Positions 1 through 15,714 of a stretch of DNA of 64,000 bases are shown one piece after another. The DNA lies in contig OX442314.1 of the NCBI GenBank assembly GCA_949358305.1, positions 61,575,369 to 61,639,368 of the forward strand, read 5' to 3'. The stretch comes from Strigamia acuminata (taxonomy: Eukaryota; Arthropoda; Chilopoda; Geophilomorpha; Linotaeniidae). The notes under the pieces were generated by a model. It saw only the letters and a program-made list of their open reading frames with translations. It did not search any database and had not been told where the DNA came from. Position 1 is the stretch's first letter; the number at the start of each line of letters is the position of its first letter. Position numbers and translations under genes: made by a program.

Positions 1-2
1 AT

Positions 3-2852
3 CCAAAAGTAACGATTACGATTCCAAAACCAACCCAAAAAGGCTATCCAAAGTACCTTCCGATGCCACCAATCGAAGCTTCGGGCGAAGGACTGGTGCC
101 ACGTTTTCATCCTGACCACCCGAACGACCAGAGTTTCCCAAATTATGAACTATGTCCAGTTTGTAGCGGGACAGGATTTGAAATTTACCAACTGCGGGCG
201 CCACGAGAATGCCGAGCGTGTCGGGGCGGCGGTGACTTGCGCCGTTGCAAATTTCGGAAATGGATGCGCCTTATGTTCGCGTATGTACTTGGTTATGAGT
301 CGATAGATAAAACTTCGTTGGCAGGAGTGGATTTTCCGCCGCCGAGGATTCCGTTCGGCAGTGCGAACGCCATCGCTCGTTTTCGTCATGCGCACGCATC
401 ATATTTGGCACGCATAAAGCAATTGGCCAAAGAGAAGGGAATCCGGCCACTGACTTGGAAATATCCAGAGGGAGCATACATAATTGCCGGCGAGCAACCT
501 GCCGAACTTCCGGACCAGTTTGTGACGCCTGAAGGAAAGACTTACGACGTGGAATCGGGTATAGAACTGTGTTTGACGGCGCCTAATGTAATCGCGGATG
601 CGAAAAAAGCGTATTCGGAGCCGGAGAGAGTTGCGGCCGACTTGCCATTTCAACATTCAAATTTGCGCCCGCGACATACTTACGAGGAGCGAAGCACGCA
701 TCGTTTGAAGGAATATACACAGAGAGTGACAGAGAGGATTGGAGCGGAGGCGAACCGGGACACTCACTTCGTGACGGGACGATCCAGACCAACATCGAAC
801 GCGTCTTCGATTATAGTCGAGGAAGATGGAGCGGTTGGAGGAGCGCCTGCCGCCTTGCCCGTCGTTAAACCAACAGAAGAGCTTTCGTTGGGCGATCAAG
901 TGATTAAAAAGGTAAAGAAGAATGAAGAAAATAGAAGAGAGAGAGAAAAAATTAGTAACATCAACACGATGTCGACCCCGATCATCAAGACGGAATCGAG
1001 TGTGACGGCGGCGGAGGCGAAGTCAACCAACGTTACAACGGTAACCACTGCTGCGCCAATCGTCATTCCTTACTTTTATGTCGTGAAGAACAAATCGTTT
1101 TCAATTGAGACGTCTGAATCGAGCCAAGTTGCCCGATCTATCGATGCCACTACAGTGACCCAATCGAATGTGACGCCCAAGATGATGACTTCGATTGCTG
1201 CGACATCGGTGCCGATTACGTACTCCAAAATTGCAACTTCAAATACACAAATGGACACAATTGCTGATTTTAACAAAAAACTAATTAAAGCTGATTTTTC
1301 CCCACAGGTTGACCGAGATATCAAGGCGTTGTTGAATTTTACACCGTCTTCATCCATCGCGAATATCGCTGCCGAAATTGCGAGAGATGCAGGAGAGTGC
1401 GCAAAGATCCACGACATCAAAAAATTGGAGAGCAAGATTTCAAATCCAATTGCTAAGGCCATTTCAGCAGTCTCGAGCGAATCGACGTCGTCGAAGGGAT
1501 GCGCATCTCTGAAGCCACGATATCTCCAGGGATTCGACCGAAATGGATGTACGATGCGCCCAGACCGTATTTTCACTCAGATGTCTGAAATATTCCGGCG
1601 CCACGAGCTTGAGATACTGTACCCCATGGAGAACAGGGGCCAAGGACGAATCAATCTGAGATCTGAGGGATGGAGCGAACTTTTCAAGATGTCGATCAAC
1701 CTGGATTTCAATGTTAGCGCCTCGGACTTCAAGACGGTCGTCGGAACGATTTTCGGACGCCTCGGAAACATCGCCAAGGAAATTGAAGCAAAGATGACGA
1801 AAGACTGTACCGGAGACGAACACGCGGTGCAGCACCTTATTGTGCACGCCGTGCACTTTAATTTAAAAGAGATCATCACCCAGATGCATCAGAGTCGTCG
1901 CGACGCCGTCAAACGATTTCGAGAGGCCGACGCGCTCAAGGAAGCCCAGCGACTGGAGGACGAGAGAAATGCGCCCGCCAAGCCACCACTGGATCCAGAG
2001 TTGATCATGACGGAGGATGAAATTAAGAACTTTTCAGAAAAGATCCTCATCGAGTTGGCGCCTGAAAAATTGGTGCAACAGTTTGAGGACGCAATTGCCG
2101 AAAATCCGAAATTGGCAGATCCTCGGACCAAATACTCATTCCGATACGACCCCGTGATCGTGGCGGACACAGGAATACTCGCCTCGGAGTTATCATCGGA
2201 TGTGGATTATTCGATGTCGGATGTCGAGTCGCTTCGCGAGTCAACGGGCGACGAAGAGAACCACAAAGCATTCCTGGCGGCGCAAGAACACAACAAGATT
2301 GAGGTAATTCAGGTCGACGAGCCTTTCAGACTTCTTGGAGTTGGACGGGGCGGCGCAAGGGCTGGACGTCGATCGCCATTGATGTCGAGGATGCCAAAAA
2401 TGATTTTGACACCACCAAAGGAAAAGGACGACGATCCAGGCGAAGTTGTCACACGTGAGAGTTTGCGCGAGCCGGTCGAACCGAAGCTTAAAGAGAAGCG
2501 TCTCGTGGAGCCAACTTGCGCATTAGCAATAATGGAGGAAATTATCCCGATTGATGATATTTTCTACTCATTGCCGTGGGAGCCCAAAATCGAATTGGTC
2601 GTGGATTGGAGTATTCTGACGCGCCTTTTCGAGACGATCATCTTTTCGGACTTGCAGCTTGACCACAGCGCGGGTGAAAAGTTATTGTCCATCATTAAAC
2701 AATATTATGTTGGGCATTTCCTTTACCGAGTAAACCGAATTAGCCGGAAGTGCTACGCGACTTCTAAACAACAGGTGAGAGTGATTCTCGTGAAAACCGC
2801 GCTTAGACTGGTCTATTATGCGATGGACGGTCAGGGCGCGTCTGCATTTTAA
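3..2852 (+). CDS. LTR-retroelement ORF with DnaJ-type zinc motifs, 5' partial
   Basis: The reading frame is open from the left edge of the window. The first Met codon is at 63, but the frame has no stop between 3 and 63, so the true start probably lies outside. From Met63 it encodes 929 residues. Residues about 31-56 hold two CxxCxGxG motifs, CPVCSGTG and CRACRGGG, 15 residues apart, enough for one DnaJ-type zinc centre. There is no J domain. The middle is Ser/Thr-rich, followed by a charged, probably helical part near residues 540-680 and an acidic stretch around 690-760. I see no protease, reverse transcriptase or integrase motif. A polypurine tract and an LTR-like TGTCAC terminus follow 840 bp downstream, so I infer a Gag-like or accessory ORF of an LTR retrotransposon whose other parts lie to the left. 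A host gene upstream of an unrelated LTR is the alternative. Confidence 0.5.
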   Translation, partial: PKVTITIPKPTQKGYPKYLPMPPIEASGEGLVPRFHPDHPNDQSFPNYELCPVCSGTGFEIYQLRAPRECRACRGGGDLRRCKFRKWMRLMFAYVLGYESIDKTSLAGVDFPPPRIPFGSANAIARFRHAHASYLARIKQLAKEKGIRPLTWKYPEGAYIIAGEQPAELPDQFVTPEGKTYDVESGIELCLTAPNVIADAKKAYSEPERVAADLPFQHSNLRPRHTYEERSTHRLKEYTQRVTERIGAEANRDTHFVTGRSRPTSNASSIIVEEDGAVGGAPAALPVVKPTEELSLGDQVIKKVKKNEENRREREKISNINTMSTPIIKTESSVTAAEAKSTNVTTVTTAAPIVIPYFYVVKNKSFSIETSESSQVARSIDATTVTQSNVTPKMMTSIAATSVPITYSKIATSNTQMDTIADFNKKLIKADFSPQVDRDIKALLNFTPSSSIANIAAEIARDAGECAKIHDIKKLESKISNPIAKAISAVSSESTSSKGCASLKPRYLQGFDRNGCTMRPDRIFTQMSEIFRRHELEILYPMENRGQGRINLRSEGWSELFKMSINLDFNVSASDFKTVVGTIFGRLGNIAKEIEAKMTKDCTGDEHAVQHLIVHAVHFNLKEIITQMHQSRRDAVKRFREADALKEAQRLEDERNAPAKPPLDPELIMTEDEIKNFSEKILIELAPEKLVQQFEDAIAENPKLADPRTKYSFRYDPVIVADTGILASELSSDVDYSMSDVESLRESTGDEENHKAFLAAQEHNKIEVIQVDEPFRLLGVGRGGARAGRRSPLMSRMPKMILTPPKEKDDDPGEVVTRESLREPVEPKLKEKRLVEPTCALAIMEEIIPIDDIFYSLPWEPKIELVVDWSILTRLFETIIFSDLQLDHSAGEKLLSIIKQYYVGHFLYRVNRISRKCYATSKQQVRVILVKTALRLVYYAMDGQGASAF

Positions 2853-3689
2853 AAAAAAAATAAAACTCATAGATTGACTTCAAGAACCTACAGTGACTTT
2901 GCGCCTTTCTAAAAACCCATATACGAACTGTTGTGTGTGTGGACTTTGTTGTGATAATTGTGATACAGACAATGAGTGTTAGAATTGTTTAAAATGTGAA
3001 TGTTATGCGCCTCGATGAAGATTTTTTACGTAAAGTTCCGTGAAAACTCAAACGCCTACGAAAGAAGATAATATTCGTTTGCGAACTTTTTATTTTTTGA
3101 TATTTATATTTTACTAATCATTTTTGCTAATCATTTTCATTAACCATTTGTGATCATTGAAATTTTGCTATCTTTATATTGTGATAATTGACGCCAAATC
3201 AGCGCCTAATCAATATTTTTATTTGCTAATAATTTACATTTTTATAGAAATTTTGCCACCCATAGGTATTGTTAATTAATCTCGAGATATTTAATCCTCT
3301 AGTCATAACAAAAAATATCATTGTTAATTCCAAGTGTTATCAAATAATTTAACAAATTTTATTATTCTATATAGAATTTAGTCGCGATTAGCGCCTAAAC
3401 GTCTATTGATTTTGTTAATTTTTAATCAAACGATTTTTTACAATATTCCTCTCCTAAACCCATTTGTTTGTGTTTGTTTGTTTTTGTCTGTAATTGCGCC
3501 AAGTTGTGCGCCTGTTGCGTCTATCCAAATAAATCCCTACCTGTGTTATGTGTTTATTATGAGATTAATGTTGTTGATTCATTATTTTTATTTATTTATA
3601 TGTTCAAATTTTTATCAATCATGTTTGTTAACTCCATTTAGATGTTGATTATATAGAAACCATATAATAAACATCTAGGTGGGGGGGAA
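2853..3689 (+). other. 3' untranslated internal region and polypurine tract of the left-edge LTR element
   Basis: AT-rich sequence without a long ORF. The word gcgcc recurs many times, as it does in the ORF and in the LTR. It ends in a purine run, aggtgggggggaa (3677-3689), directly followed by tgtcacgg. That is the usual arrangement of a plus-strand primer next to a 3' LTR. Confidence 0.55.
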
Positions 3690-4653
3690 TGTCACGGTCC
3701 TGACTTTGAGCAGTAGAAATTTTCAAAATTTTGAGCGCATTTTGCGCCTTCCTTTTAATTTTCCCCTAATTTTATTGAGAAATTGTTCTAATTCCTTTAA
3801 TTTATTTTATTTTTCCCAAATCTAAATTTATTATTTTGTTCTATATTATTTTCCTTATCTTTGACATTTATCTTTGATTTGGCCTGGTTTTGGTCACCCC
3901 ATCCAGACAATTCATGAGAATTCTGCAATAAGTTGATATAATCGCGCTTTAAATTTGCATATTTCACCCCTGATCGCCTGTTTTCTGCCCAGTCCCCATT
4001 GGGAATTGACTTGGCCTTTGACATGTGATCAGAGGTGACTTGTTCTGTCAAGACAACTTGGACAGAGAGAATAATTTTCGCCTTCGACTAGTCAACATCT
4101 TCTGTCTCAACTGGAAGATTTCCAAGTGCGATTTATGTTGCGTCTCAACGCATACGGTCACATTGCAGCCCGAATTCTCATGGTTGGCTATCTAACCACA
4201 ACCTTTATTATTTGCCCATTATTTGCGTACAAATTACTGGAAAAGCGGCGTATTCGACGGTCTTAATTCGTCAATACATTTTATGCCACGACTGTGACTT
4301 CCTCCTCAGCCTAGACATTTTGAACTCATACTCGTCTCAATTGCGTATTCATTTCATTATCGACGGTTCGACGACGTTGTCTGCGGTTTGGTACCTGTTT
4401 GCGCGTTCACCCAACGTTTGCGCGTGTCCAGGAGAAGAAATATACTCTTCGTAAGTACGCCTAGCATATGACGACATTTTCCCTAGTGAAGAGCGATATT
4501 TTGGTCTTAAATTCGAAGTATCAACGTTCGCCATTTTGTACGGCGCCCGAATTGAATCCTGCACCCATAAAATACAGATTTCACGAATAGACGCTGTCTT
4601 AACCTGTTTTAAGAGTTGCAGCGCCTGCGAACCTAAATTTTCTGGTTATTACA
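3690..4653 (+). mobile_element. Probable 3' LTR of the left-edge retroelement
   Basis: It begins TGTCACGG just after the polypurine tract and is proposed to end ...GGTTATTACA at 4653, giving TG...CA ends. The 5' partner LTR is outside the window, so the right boundary and the target duplication cannot be checked. The next bases lead into an unrelated ORF remnant. Confidence 0.5.
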
Positions 4654-4768
4654 ATCCCTGGAAATTCTTAAATTTCCGAAACCATTGTTAAAAAGTAGAC
4701 TACGACGTGACAAATTCTTAAATTGTTTATTTTTTAAAAGGACATTGAAGTTAATCATCGAATAAATA

Positions 4769-5086
4769 TGGCGATTTACGATCCTAATGTATTACATGCT
4801 GAATTAGCCAATATTGGTGTAACACCTGATTCGGAAGTCGGAACGGTTATACAATCGCAAAACCTATTCAGACGATGCAAACATTACACCAATAGCTTAT
4901 GTGGATGCAAACTATAAATATTCTTTACAAGATCTAGCAGCCAATGGTTCTCCTTGTGCGTTGATGATGTACACAGCAGTCTAACACTTCGCAATTGCGA
5001 GGTCCATTGTAAACTTACCAAACATCATGTTAATAGAATCGGTAGAATTTGTAAATAATTTGGCAGTAAGCATCCAAACCGAAGTT
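4769..5086 (+). pseudogene. Left half of a broken unrecognised ORF
   Basis: An ATG at 4769 opens a frame starting MAIYDPNVLHAELANIG. It shifts frame near 4865 and continues as a protein-like stretch with one in-frame stop near 4982. The coding-like sequence ends exactly at 5086, where a solo LTR is inserted, and coding-like sequence resumes after 7378. I do not recognise the product. A decayed host gene and an old viral insertion are both possible. Confidence 0.4.
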
Positions 5087-7378
5087 TGTGACGATTCTAC
5101 TTTTGGGCTAATTTATTAGTCCTTTTGAGATAGATAATTCGGTTTATACAAGACGTTGCTAAGTTTAGCAACAACCTAACCGAGATAAGCTACGGAAGTC
5201 TTTACCAACATGAATATGTGATCAAATAGAAATAACTTACAGTTTTAGTGTGACATAACATATTAGTGAGTTTGCGGTTGCCAATTGTTCCTTATAATTA
5301 TGAGTTACAAGCTCATAATTATAATTATAATTCCTTCTTGAAATAGGCACTTGCGGTACAATAAACATTTTATAAATTATACTTATAAATACCATGTGAA
5401 CAGTACAAATCTCTTGCATGTAATGGTAGAACAAATCCATATGCAAAAGAAAATGAAAATCTGTAGTTTTACTAATTTGACAGTTTTCAGACATGAAATT
5501 GTCTTCCAGTTCATTTATTTGCTTACCTGGAATGATTTTAGTTGTTTCTATCCTTCGATGGCAGAAAGAAATTGTGATTGAGGCTGATTGTTGAAACAGG
5601 TCAGGCAGCCATTTTGAATTTCTATTAGCACCATCAGCGCCATTTGCAATAGTGGGAGGAGCTTAAAATAGTGTTAAGCGATCTGATTGGCTCCCTTATT
5701 TTACAAAATAGTGTAAAAATTGAGGAGTTACGTTATGTTATAAGTCCAATTTTATAATTATGAGCTTGTAACTCATAATTATAAGGAACAATTGGCAACC
5801 GCAAACTCACTAATTATTACTAAATATTAACAATATAAAGATGGGTTCTTGACGCGTGTAAATGGGCGGCATCAACTGGTTGAGGATCCGGGCAAAGCCA
5901 GAGGGATACGGCTGACTTGCGGCATCGTCACAAATATCACTACGGAGACGTATTTGGTCCGCAGCTCGAGTATCTAATAATGCGAAGAGTCCTTCGCATA
6001 AGTAGGAATATTCAGCAGAATATTCCATGTTCCAAATGAATAAAAGTAAAGTAGTTAGTGGAATACAACAAATGAATTGTTGTATAAATATTAATTGGGC
6101 GGGGACCGTCACGACAATTGAGAGAACGTCGCGGGAGTTGTTGAGACTCCATCCGCCAGCATGCCTTACGACGACAAGATCTCGTGATCAGGCGCCAAGT
6201 ATTTAATTGTGTGCTTTAACTCGCTATCGGTGGTACCAACCACCAGGTAAACATTTCTATGGACTTACCGGGTTTAAAAGATATTGCCAATACAGGATTA
6301 CCAATGCCCGAGTAATTTGTTTAACACGATATATTTTATATATCGTTCACGGGTTACTAACCCGGAGGGTACGATGGGGCGGGGACCGTCACGACGGTCG
6401 AGAGAACCATCGCGGGAGGATTTGACTCCTCCATCCGCCAGCATGCCTTACGATGGCGGGATCCATTGATCGAGCACCGGGTAAAGTATTATTTGGCCAC
6501 TGCCGTTGGATTATTATTATCCAGGTAGTTATTTATCGCAACATCTTGAAGATATTACTCACGGGCTACCAACCCGGCGTGTCACCTGTGCATTAGGCCT
6601 TTACCGACTTTTAACGAGCGGAAGGACCAATCGTAGAAAGACGGGAACCTGCGAAGGCTGTTTACAACAGCCATCCTGCAGCGGACTGAGGCCAGTTAGC
6701 TGAGGGACCTACTTTCATTTAGCAAGGTCGTACTGTATACGACCGTTATATTAAGCCACCGTACGAACTCCTACTGTCCCGTAGAACAGCTGGCTAACGT
6801 TACGGGGCCATTTCATGCGAATGCATGTCTATTACCGGAGTTAGCCTTCCCGAAAAGGCCCTACAACAACAATAACAATAGTAATGAATACCGATTGTGG
6901 AGAGCTGAGGTGGCCTGATGTGTCGATAAGAAAGTGAAATCAAACGATAACAACAATTCAATTACAGACATTTACAGTTATCAAGCCAGGGGGGATGAGA
7001 GGTGAGAAACTGGAGCTTATATAGTTCTGTAGAACTACTAGATTGGCAACAGCCAATCAGCATACGAATCGGCGGATTCGTGGGTCACTAGTCCGGACCT
7101 AAAATACGACTATGTCCAGATGGGCCCAGTTGGGGGCAGGAAGGGTCCAATTGATTCCCTTCGACAGGTAAGTAACGTGGATATTGATTCTACAGAATCA
7201 ACATCATCAAGTAATTAATACTTAGTTTATGTCGAATAAAATAGTTATATTTTATTCACCGTGTCTAAATAATTATTTATCACACTTTTTATTTTTTTAT
7301 CGAGTTTGAATTACGCGCGTTTGGTAAACAGCGCCATCTATTGTGAACATTGATAAATACGGATTTGTAATCATCACA
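5087..7378 (-). mobile_element. Solo LTR of the Gag-only LTR family, with nested MITE
   Basis: It starts TGTGACGATTCTAC and ends ...TCATCACA. It matches, with clear divergence, the two 1659-bp LTRs at 34768 and 41935. It is flanked by a 4-bp duplication AGTT (5083-5086 and 7379-7382), as expected for a solo LTR left by LTR-LTR recombination. A 545-bp MITE sits inside at 5266-5810. Orientation is taken from the full element, whose Gag reads on the minus strand. Inside the LTR a block with gggcggggaccgtcacgac and gccagcatgccttacga occurs twice about 280 bp apart, as in the young copies. Confidence 0.85.
5266..5810. mobile_element. MITE with 58-bp terminal inverted repeats
   Basis: The ends GTGAGTTTGCGGTTGCC and its reverse complement extend into inverted repeats of about 58 bp that look identical. 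The inner part of each repeat also carries an ataattatgag / ctcataattat hairpin. TA on both sides (5264-5265 and 5811-5812) fits a 2-bp TA target duplication of the Tc1/mariner type. There is no transposase ORF, so the element is non-autonomous. Confidence 0.8.
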
Positions 7379-7998
7379 AGTTGGAGTTTGAATGAATTCG
7401 CACTAGGCAAACTAAAAACCAATGACGTTTTACACAATTATAAAACATTACTGTACCTCCTTGTACCGTGAGAAACGCCAAAATTTGTAAAGCGTACTTT
7501 TACGCCAAGGATATCAAACATATATGACTAATTCTCAAAAAATGTATAACCGAATATCCGGATGACCCAATAATTCACATCTTTCGGAGTTTGAATTTCG
7601 CGTATTCGCACGAATATCGTCCAGCATTAGAAGCTTCAGATTATGCAGTAATGTCACCATTTCTACCGGTAATAAATGTTGCTGCTGCAGCAACATTTGC
7701 TCCTGCCACAATTATGCGGCAACTACAAAGGCCAATAGATGATGTTGTACGAAGATTTTTAGAATACATAGCTTTAACGCCAAAGGGGCATTCAAGCATA
7801 GCTGATACCTATTACAAAATTGCATTAGATTATTTAACCATACCGGTAACGAATCTTACCAAGGTTAACACTTATTACATGAGAGGGATTACTGCAGAAC
7901 AAGAAATACTAACATGTTTCAAACCCTTTTTCTCTAAAGAGAAACAAGAAATTGAAAAAATTTATAATAAAAAAAGGATTCAAATTTCAAGTGTTTAA
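7379..7998 (+). pseudogene. Right half of the broken unrecognised ORF
   Basis: After the solo LTR, protein-like sequence resumes with frameshifts and stops up to about 7550. It is then open for 135 residues from Met7591 to the stop at 7996-7998. The readable part includes VVRRFLEYIALTPKGHSS and a basic C-terminus. It lies on the same strand as 4769-5086 and was probably continuous with it before the LTR insertion. No family recognised. Confidence 0.4.
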
Positions 7999-8130
7999 AT
8001 GTTTGAAATATTGAGAAAAAATGAAAGGTTAATCAATTGTATTGTAACAACTTAAAGGAAAAATTACCCGTAAATTAAAACTAAAAACAAAAAATTAAAA
8101 TTAAAAATGTTATTTTCTTCTTTTTTTTAG

Positions 8131-8498
8131 GATCTCGAAGGGTTCAAAATAGTGCAGAAAAATGATTGGCTCTTAGTATTTGATCTGTGTTCTGGAAGGG
8201 ACGATCAGGTCACACTTCCTAAAAATGAAGACATTAAGAGAATGATAATTTGGTGCTATGTGATTTAAAAATTAAAAATTAAAAATTAATCTCCTTTTAC
8301 ACGCCAGTTTACATGTAAATTAAATTTAAAAAAAAAAATTTAATCAATTTGTTTTTTATTTTAGTTAGAGCAGATGGACACTGGCCCTGGAAGTATCCAA
8401 GAAAATGCCATGATAACTGGATTCAATTCCAAGAGAACTTGCCTGCATATCTGCAATTGCAACCAATATTGGTTGATAAACTTGATGAACACTGTTAA
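8131..8498 (+). pseudogene. Two exon-like fragments of an unrecognised repeated gene
   Basis: After a pyrimidine-rich tract and AG, 8131-8268 reads as DLEGFKIVQKNDWLLVF and onward to a stop. A second exon-like piece from about 8370 reads ADGHWPWKYPRKCHDNWIQF and onward before a stop near 8498. A related sequence lies at 27060-27330 in the opposite orientation, where the same NWIQF.ENLPAYLQ motif can be read. This is therefore a dispersed fragment rather than a working single-copy gene. Confidence 0.4.
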
Positions 8499-8676
8499 TC
8501 AAGACCGAGTCCCTAATCCATGTGCCGCTCATGGTCCTGGGAATGGCATACCGGCACATTCCCTAAGCGTCAGATGGTAGGATTAAATTATGCAAGGTTT
8601 TTTAGCGACATGTACAACCAGATGCAACCGGATTACGATTCCCCTCTTCGGTAAGTGATATTCTCTTTCGTTTTTT

Positions 8677-8793
8677 TAGACCTACATATTTTTTCGTGGA
8701 TTTAGTTTAGACGTACATATTTTTCCGTGAATTTAGTCTAAGCCTACATATTTTTTGGTGAATTTAGTTTAGGCCTACATATTTTTTTGTAAC
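8677..8793. repeat. 31-bp tandem repeat, about four units
   Basis: The core gcctacatattttttggtg followed by aatttagttta recurs with small changes at a period near 31 bp. Confidence 0.7.
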
Positions 8794-8869
8794 CAGCGTC
8801 TAATTCAAAACGCCATTACCCCTTTATATAGAGCCTGTTCATGACAGGTGTTTCTATTTCTTTTTGTTT

Positions 8870-10110
8870 AATTTTTTTTTTTTACTAATCTTGTCAATTT
8901 TCTAATACAGGAGGATTCAAACACTTCATCAAGATGTTTGCTTGTTTATTTGTGCTACAAGTTTTGGGACAATTAATTTGTTGGCATAACCATTTGTTAA
9001 CTAACAGGGGCATGGTCAATGGTCAATTTTAGTCGTCTTAAAGCAATCATCCAAACCGTTGACACGAAACAAAAAGTAAGCTATTTTCAACATATTAGCC
9101 AGAACATCCATTTGTTTTAATCCGTTAACTATGTTTGTTATTGCGTAATGCTGTGAAAAATAAACCAAACAAAACAAACATCATCTTTTTGGAGAGAGAA
9201 AACAAATGTTTCAAAAATTCTTTTTTTTTCAATTTATGAATTTCTAAAATTTGCAAATTTATGTGATTTTAGCTATTTGCAGCATATTGAGGAGTGGGCT
9301 TTTGCCATTAACTTCACAGGTAAAGAGTTGTTTGCGCTCTAACCAAGCTAAATTAGGGACATTTTCACTTTGATACTGAAATGATGTTTTGAACCTCGTG
9401 TTTCTTAACTCATGTCTGGGAATCACTGCAATCATTTGGTCTTACGAACACAGTCATGTAAATGCTGCATTCATAGAAGAATGCGGCCTTACAATACAGA
9501 GGAAAATATAAATGCCAAGTGTGTTTGCAAATGTGGTCTTGAGACATGATATTAGAAAACAAAAAAACCAGCTCTCTTTTGGTTCCACTGAGACACAGAA
9601 TGTTCTCAGTTTATCCAGGGGTGACCACGTGGAGGTAGAGAGTTGGATTTTGCACCCCCGCATGATATTTAAATAAAATACAAACACGACAAGTTTGACC
9701 CGCCATTTGGAATGAATACCGTAAACATTTCAGTATTGTCGCATAAAACAATTTTATCGGCCGGATTGTTTGATGTAATAAAGTATATGCTTACAACAAA
9801 CGAGATTCCAACTAACAAAACCTTGGATGGCATTGTATTGCGTGGATAAGATGAAATTATTAGCGAGCGGAGACGATCTTCCTCACTGAGGTGTTTCGCC
9901 ATTGCCAGGATATGACGTAATAACAGTTGTCAGATACCGTCACACACCGTAGCTAAGAACCCAGACGCAGTAGGCCTTAAAATTCACAAAAGAATAATTA
10001 TCTTTTTAAAGAAGATAAAATGTATAAAATAAATTAAATAAATACTTTTTTTTGTCTGTAATAACTAATAAGTGACGAAATTTTAAATTCAATCCGTTTA
10101 AATGTGACAA
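8870..10110 (-). repeat. Dispersed repeat, copy 1 (inverted relative to copy 2)
   Basis: Read on the minus strand it begins TTGTCACATTTAAACGG near 10110 and ends at a poly(A)-like run near 8870. It matches, in inverted orientation, the plus-strand repeat at 19782-21924. Both carry a short coding-like stretch; here it is on the minus strand from 9902 and begins MAKHLSEEDRL. A 3' A-run in both copies suggests a retroposed sequence. No reverse transcriptase is seen. Confidence 0.7.
9669..9902 (-). other. Short ORF within dispersed repeat copy 1, unrecognised
   Basis: 77 residues starting MAKHLSEEDRLRSLIISSYP, with a hydrophobic segment VLLVGISFVVSIYFI near residues 29-43. The other repeat copy encodes a closely similar N-terminus at 20985, so the frame was conserved for some time in the family. 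The two C-termini differ through a frameshift. I assign no function. Confidence 0.3.
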
Positions 10111-10396
10111 ACGTGTAAAAATGATTACATTCAGTCGTTTTATTTTTTTTTTAAGTTTCTGCATTTAATTTTTTTTAGGAATATTCGTTTATCTTTTCAT
10201 CATTTTTCATGTTTGTAGATTTATATATTTGTGTAAAAACTGACGAAAACATGTTCAAATTGGTTGAACTACTTAAAAAAACGGTTGAAATGGGAAAAAA
10301 TTGAGAAAAATCGATCATTCTTGGCTTAAACGTGTATAAACCCTCAAAACTGCCATTCATCAAATACAACTAAATTTCTAAAAAAAAATTTTAAAT

Positions 10397-10696
10397 CTAT
10401 TTTACTTTGGAGTGGCATTTTTGCAGGAGTGCCCATTGATTAGTTGGAACTACACTGTCAAGATAAAATTGACGAATAATATACTTGTAAACAGAAATGG
10501 TGCGATTTTGACTTTGAAAAACCACTTTTCCTTGTGGTTTGTAAATTCTCCACGGTGGCGCCACTGTCACTCTACCATGCGCAAAACGCAAATTAAAGCA
10601 TTGCATTACGTCCAAGTTGTGCTCCACTGGCTGCAGACCATCTTTTTGTAATGTCCAAAAAGATTTTCTTATTCCAAAACTGAACTCCGTGTTCAT
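10397..10696 (-). CDS. Small hypothetical protein, head-to-head with GALK1
   Basis: An intact 99-residue minus-strand frame with its Met at 10696, 105 bp from the GALK1 start on the other strand. It reads MNTEFSFGIRKSFWTLQKD and onward, is rich in aromatic and basic residues, and has no repeats or transmembrane segment. I recognise no domain. It could be a first exon or a chance frame. The divergent arrangement with GALK1 is the only contextual support. Confidence 0.3.
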   Translation of the reverse strand: MNTEFSFGIRKSFWTLQKDGLQPVEHNLDVMQCFNLRFAHGRVTVAPPWRIYKPQGKVVFQSQNRTISVYKYIIRQFYLDSVVPTNQWALLQKCHSKVK

Positions 10697-10791
10697 TTAT
10701 TTGTGAGTCAGACAGGGGCTCTAAAAGCTGAACAAATCTTTGGGGCATTTGCTTATCTTACTTTCGGTTTAAAACTTTGCTTTCATTTTAG

Positions 10792-15074
<4,283 letters not shown>

Positions 15075-15135
15075 ATAATAAAACGTTTGTAATTTTTGTA
15101 ACAAGATGAAGAGGAAATTCTTATTTTTATTAATA

Positions 15136-15280
15136 GTAGCTGCAATCAAAAATTAAAATAAAAATTTTAATGCAAGTGTATTTTAAGTTTTAACATGGGT
15201 TTAAACGGGGAAATGATGTCATTTTTAGTTTAAAATTGAGGTAAAACACAATTTTTTTTTAGTTTTTGAATGCAGCTACT
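15136..15280. mobile_element. Third copy of the TAGCTGCATTC MITE, 3' of GALK1
   Basis: Ends AGTAGCTGCAATCAAAAA and TTTTTGAATGCAGCTACT enclose the same core (gtattttaagttttaacatg, aatgatgtcattttt) found in the intron 3 copies. It has no ORF. It lies just past the GALK1 polyadenylation signal. Confidence 0.75.
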
Positions 15281-15714
15281 GTGAATGTATATTATATTCG
15301 AAAGATTTTATTTTTGATATAAAATCTGTCTTGTATGAAAACAATTTTATTTTTAAAAATTGACATGTTCTGTTCGGCAAATGAAGTCAAAATGTCATAT
15401 TTTTTAAAAGAAATTTATAAATAGTCTTTTTAACTCGTGGAATGATTTCTATGACCTAAATCTTGAAAACCACATTTAGAAATAAATAAAATAAATTTTT
15501 AGGTTAAAAAAGAAATAATCAAACACTTAAAAAGTAGATTGAAACAGCTAAAAATGATCGAGATAAGGTGAAAACTTGCAAATAGAGAAATAACAATCGT
15601 GACGATTTAGGTTTCGTTCCCGTACAAATGAGCGCCAAGTTTTATTTAAAATTATTTATCAAAGCTTTCATTTCAATTTTCAATGTACAAAATTCTGCAT
15701 AGACCAAAGTGCCA
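15281..15714. other. GALK1-TMA7 convergent intergenic region
   Basis: AT-rich sequence with no ORF or recognisable element up to the TMA7 3' untranslated region. A minus-strand AATAAA (tttatt near 15640) is suitably placed for TMA7 polyadenylation. Confidence 0.5.

Noticed and set aside
63-2852. A DnaJ chaperone gene
   Set aside because: Only two of the four CxxCxGxG motifs are present, there is no J domain, and the context is an LTR element.
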